From a virus: a stretch of DNA of 21,459 nt. Made by a program: the position numbers and the translations under genes. The first letter of the stretch is position 1. The number at the start of each line of letters is the position of its first letter. The stretch is from the IMG/VR virus record IMGVR_UViG_2088090015_000068, positions 1 to 21,459 of that record. One strand, given 5' to 3'. Positions 20,301-21,459 of the stretch are shown piece after piece. The notes below the pieces were generated by a model. The model was not told the DNA's origin and ran no database searches. It saw only the letters and a program-made list of their open reading frames with translations.

Positions 20301-21459
20301 TGGCTCTGCCCAGTCCGCTTCGTACTGGTACTCAGCTACTGGTGCCTGATGCTCTGGATCCTACGGAGCTGCCGGTCCCAAGTGCTATGGCTACGCAGCC
20401 CGTCACCGAGGCTGACCGCGCGCAGCAGTCCCCGTTCGAACGCGGCCTGCGTACCGCAGCGCTAGGCATGACCGCTGGCGATACTGGCAAGCAGGCGCTC
20501 CAGGCGGAACTCCAGGGCCAGGCCGACCGCGCCTCGGCCCTGCGCCAGCAGGCGCTTGAGCAGGCCACCCTGGCGCAGCAGATTGCGCCAGCGATCAACT
20601 CCTACACCCAGGTGCACGGCGTCGGTGACGCAGTGGACTACGCTGCCGGCGCACTCGGCCAAGCGATCCCTACCATGGCGCCCTCGATCCTAGGCGCTGC
20701 GCTGCTCCGCGGCCGTGGCAACGGCCTGATCAGTCGCGGGCTGTCCTACGCCGGCGCCTACGTCCCCGCCTACCTGCAGGAGCGCAACGAGGCGATCATC
20801 AACCAGGCCCAGGACCCGGTCCAGATGGCCCGCTCCCCCCAGGAGCGCCTGGACGTGGCGCGCGGCAAGGGTGGCGCCAACGCTGTGCTCGAGGCGCTGG
20901 TCCCCAGTATGCTGGGCCATGGCTTCGGCCGCGCCGGTGGATCTGCCCTGCGCACGGTAGGCTTGGCTACGGCCGAGGAGGGCCTGACCGAAGCCGCACA
21001 GGAGAAAATCGGCCAGCTCGCTCAGAGCCAGCTTAATCCGAACCGGGACACCAGCCAGGACAATCAGAACATCATCGACGCCGGCCTCCAGGGCGCCATT
21101 GGCGGCGGCGGTATCTCCACCCCCACCGCTCTCAGCCAGGTCGCTGCCAACGCCGTGCAGGACAGCGCTAACAAGGCTGTGGAGCTCGGCAAGGCGGGAG
21201 CCGCCAAGACCCAGGATGCGCTGTCCAAGACCCAGGTCCCAGAGCGTACCAATGACATCATGGACCGCATGTTCCGCGCCGCGGACAGCGTGGACCTGGA
21301 TAAACTCCGCAAGGGCGTGATGGACCCGGCGCTGGCCAAGGGCAAAGACCTGGCCGAGACGATCCGGAACATGGACCTACGCGAGCAGGAGCTTCCTCAG
21401 CTCGCCAAGCGGGTCTACGACAACCTCAAGTCCCGGGCCCCCGGGCTGATGGCGAAGGT
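20300..21459 (+). CDS. Very large internal virion or polyvalent-type protein, 3' end missing
   Basis: The ATG at 20300 overlaps the previous stop, and the frame stays open for at least 386 codons to the right edge. A polar Pro/Ala N-terminus is followed at residues about 110-140 by a Gly/Ala hydrophobic stretch, GDAVDYAAGALGQAIPTMAP and SILGAALLRG. Later come GTVGLA-like and EEGLTEAAQEKIGQLAQ, then QNIIDAGLQGAIGGGG. The order AAGxLGQxIPxMA ... EEGLTEAAQE ... IIDAGLQGxIGG recurs in giant phage internal virion proteins and polyvalent proteins that carry further domains downstream (such as protease, ADP-ribosyltransferase, methylase or lytic domains). Which domain follows cannot be seen here. 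The last part is alpha-helical and charged. Confidence 0.8.
   Translation, partial: MALPSPLRTGTQLLVPDALDPTELPVPSAMATQPVTEADRAQQSPFERGLRTAALGMTAGDTGKQALQAELQGQADRASALRQQALEQATLAQQIAPAINSYTQVHGVGDAVDYAAGALGQAIPTMAPSILGAALLRGRGNGLISRGLSYAGAYVPAYLQERNEAIINQAQDPVQMARSPQERLDVARGKGGANAVLEALVPSMLGHGFGRAGGSALRTVGLATAEEGLTEAAQEKIGQLAQSQLNPNRDTSQDNQNIIDAGLQGAIGGGGISTPTALSQVAANAVQDSANKAVELGKAGAAKTQDALSKTQVPERTNDIMDRMFRAADSVDLDKLRKGVMDPALAKGKDLAETIRNMDLREQELPQLAKRVYDNLKSRAPGLMAK

Noticed and set aside
1-21459. tRNA genes, CRISPR arrays, insertion sequences, attachment sites
   Set aside because: None was seen by eye: no spaced direct repeats, no cloverleaf-type sequence in the few gaps, and no transposase or integrase gene.

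Overview
This window reads as the virion-assembly and lysis half of a tailed bacteriophage genome that infects a Gram-negative host. All supported genes lie on the + strand and are packed end to start, with many TAATG, TGATG or ATGA junctions. The longest non-coding gap is about 180 bases. GC is high, roughly 60% by eye. Gram-negative host range is inferred from the Rz/Rz1-type spanin pair and a secreted lysozyme-like endolysin. I see no tail-tube, tape-measure or sheath gene. Instead there are a head-tail adaptor-like gene, a nozzle/stabilisation-like gene, several fibre-like genes and a run of large gly/ala-rich or coiled-coil proteins, which fits a short-tailed (podovirus-like) particle. 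The phage lineage is not assigned.

Layout. (1) Head module, 1-2240: a small conserved-looking protein, a strong sigma70-like promoter overlapping a long inverted repeat, a structured 5' leader, the N4-gp56-family major capsid protein, a small candidate decoration protein, then a clear intrinsic terminator. (2) Connector and fibre module, 2254-6076: a small protein, the adaptor, a BppU-like Ig-type protein, two short fibre-like proteins sharing a C-terminal module, and a 390-aa tail fibre. (3) Lysis cassette, 6117-9009: nine closely packed or overlapping reading frames. These are a membrane-anchored PAS-domain protein, a three-helix membrane protein, a small lipoprotein, a signal-peptide endolysin, three small membrane or unknown proteins, and the overlapping Rz/Rz1-like spanins. 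(4) Tail and virion module, 9035 to the right edge: a nozzle-like protein, a tiny Cys-rich protein, a 192-aa virion-type protein, an unrecognised 862-aa protein, a fibre with YadA-head-like repeats, a protein with about ten ETLxL repeats, a long coiled-coil protein, a protein with the DGEFVLPAD motif, and the start of a very large internal-virion or polyvalent-type protein that runs off the window.

How they work together. The capsid and decoration genes appear to form their own strongly transcribed unit ending at 2239. TATAAT boxes in both gaps flanking the lysis cassette (6078, 9023) suggest separate entry points for the lysis and tail modules. Lysis would use the exported endolysin, released or activated when one of several candidate holin-like membrane proteins triggers, with the spanins disrupting the outer membrane. 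The most unusual element is the inner-membrane PAS sensor at the head of the cassette, which could couple lysis timing to a host signal; this is inference. The structured leader in front of the capsid gene is the second item worth attention.
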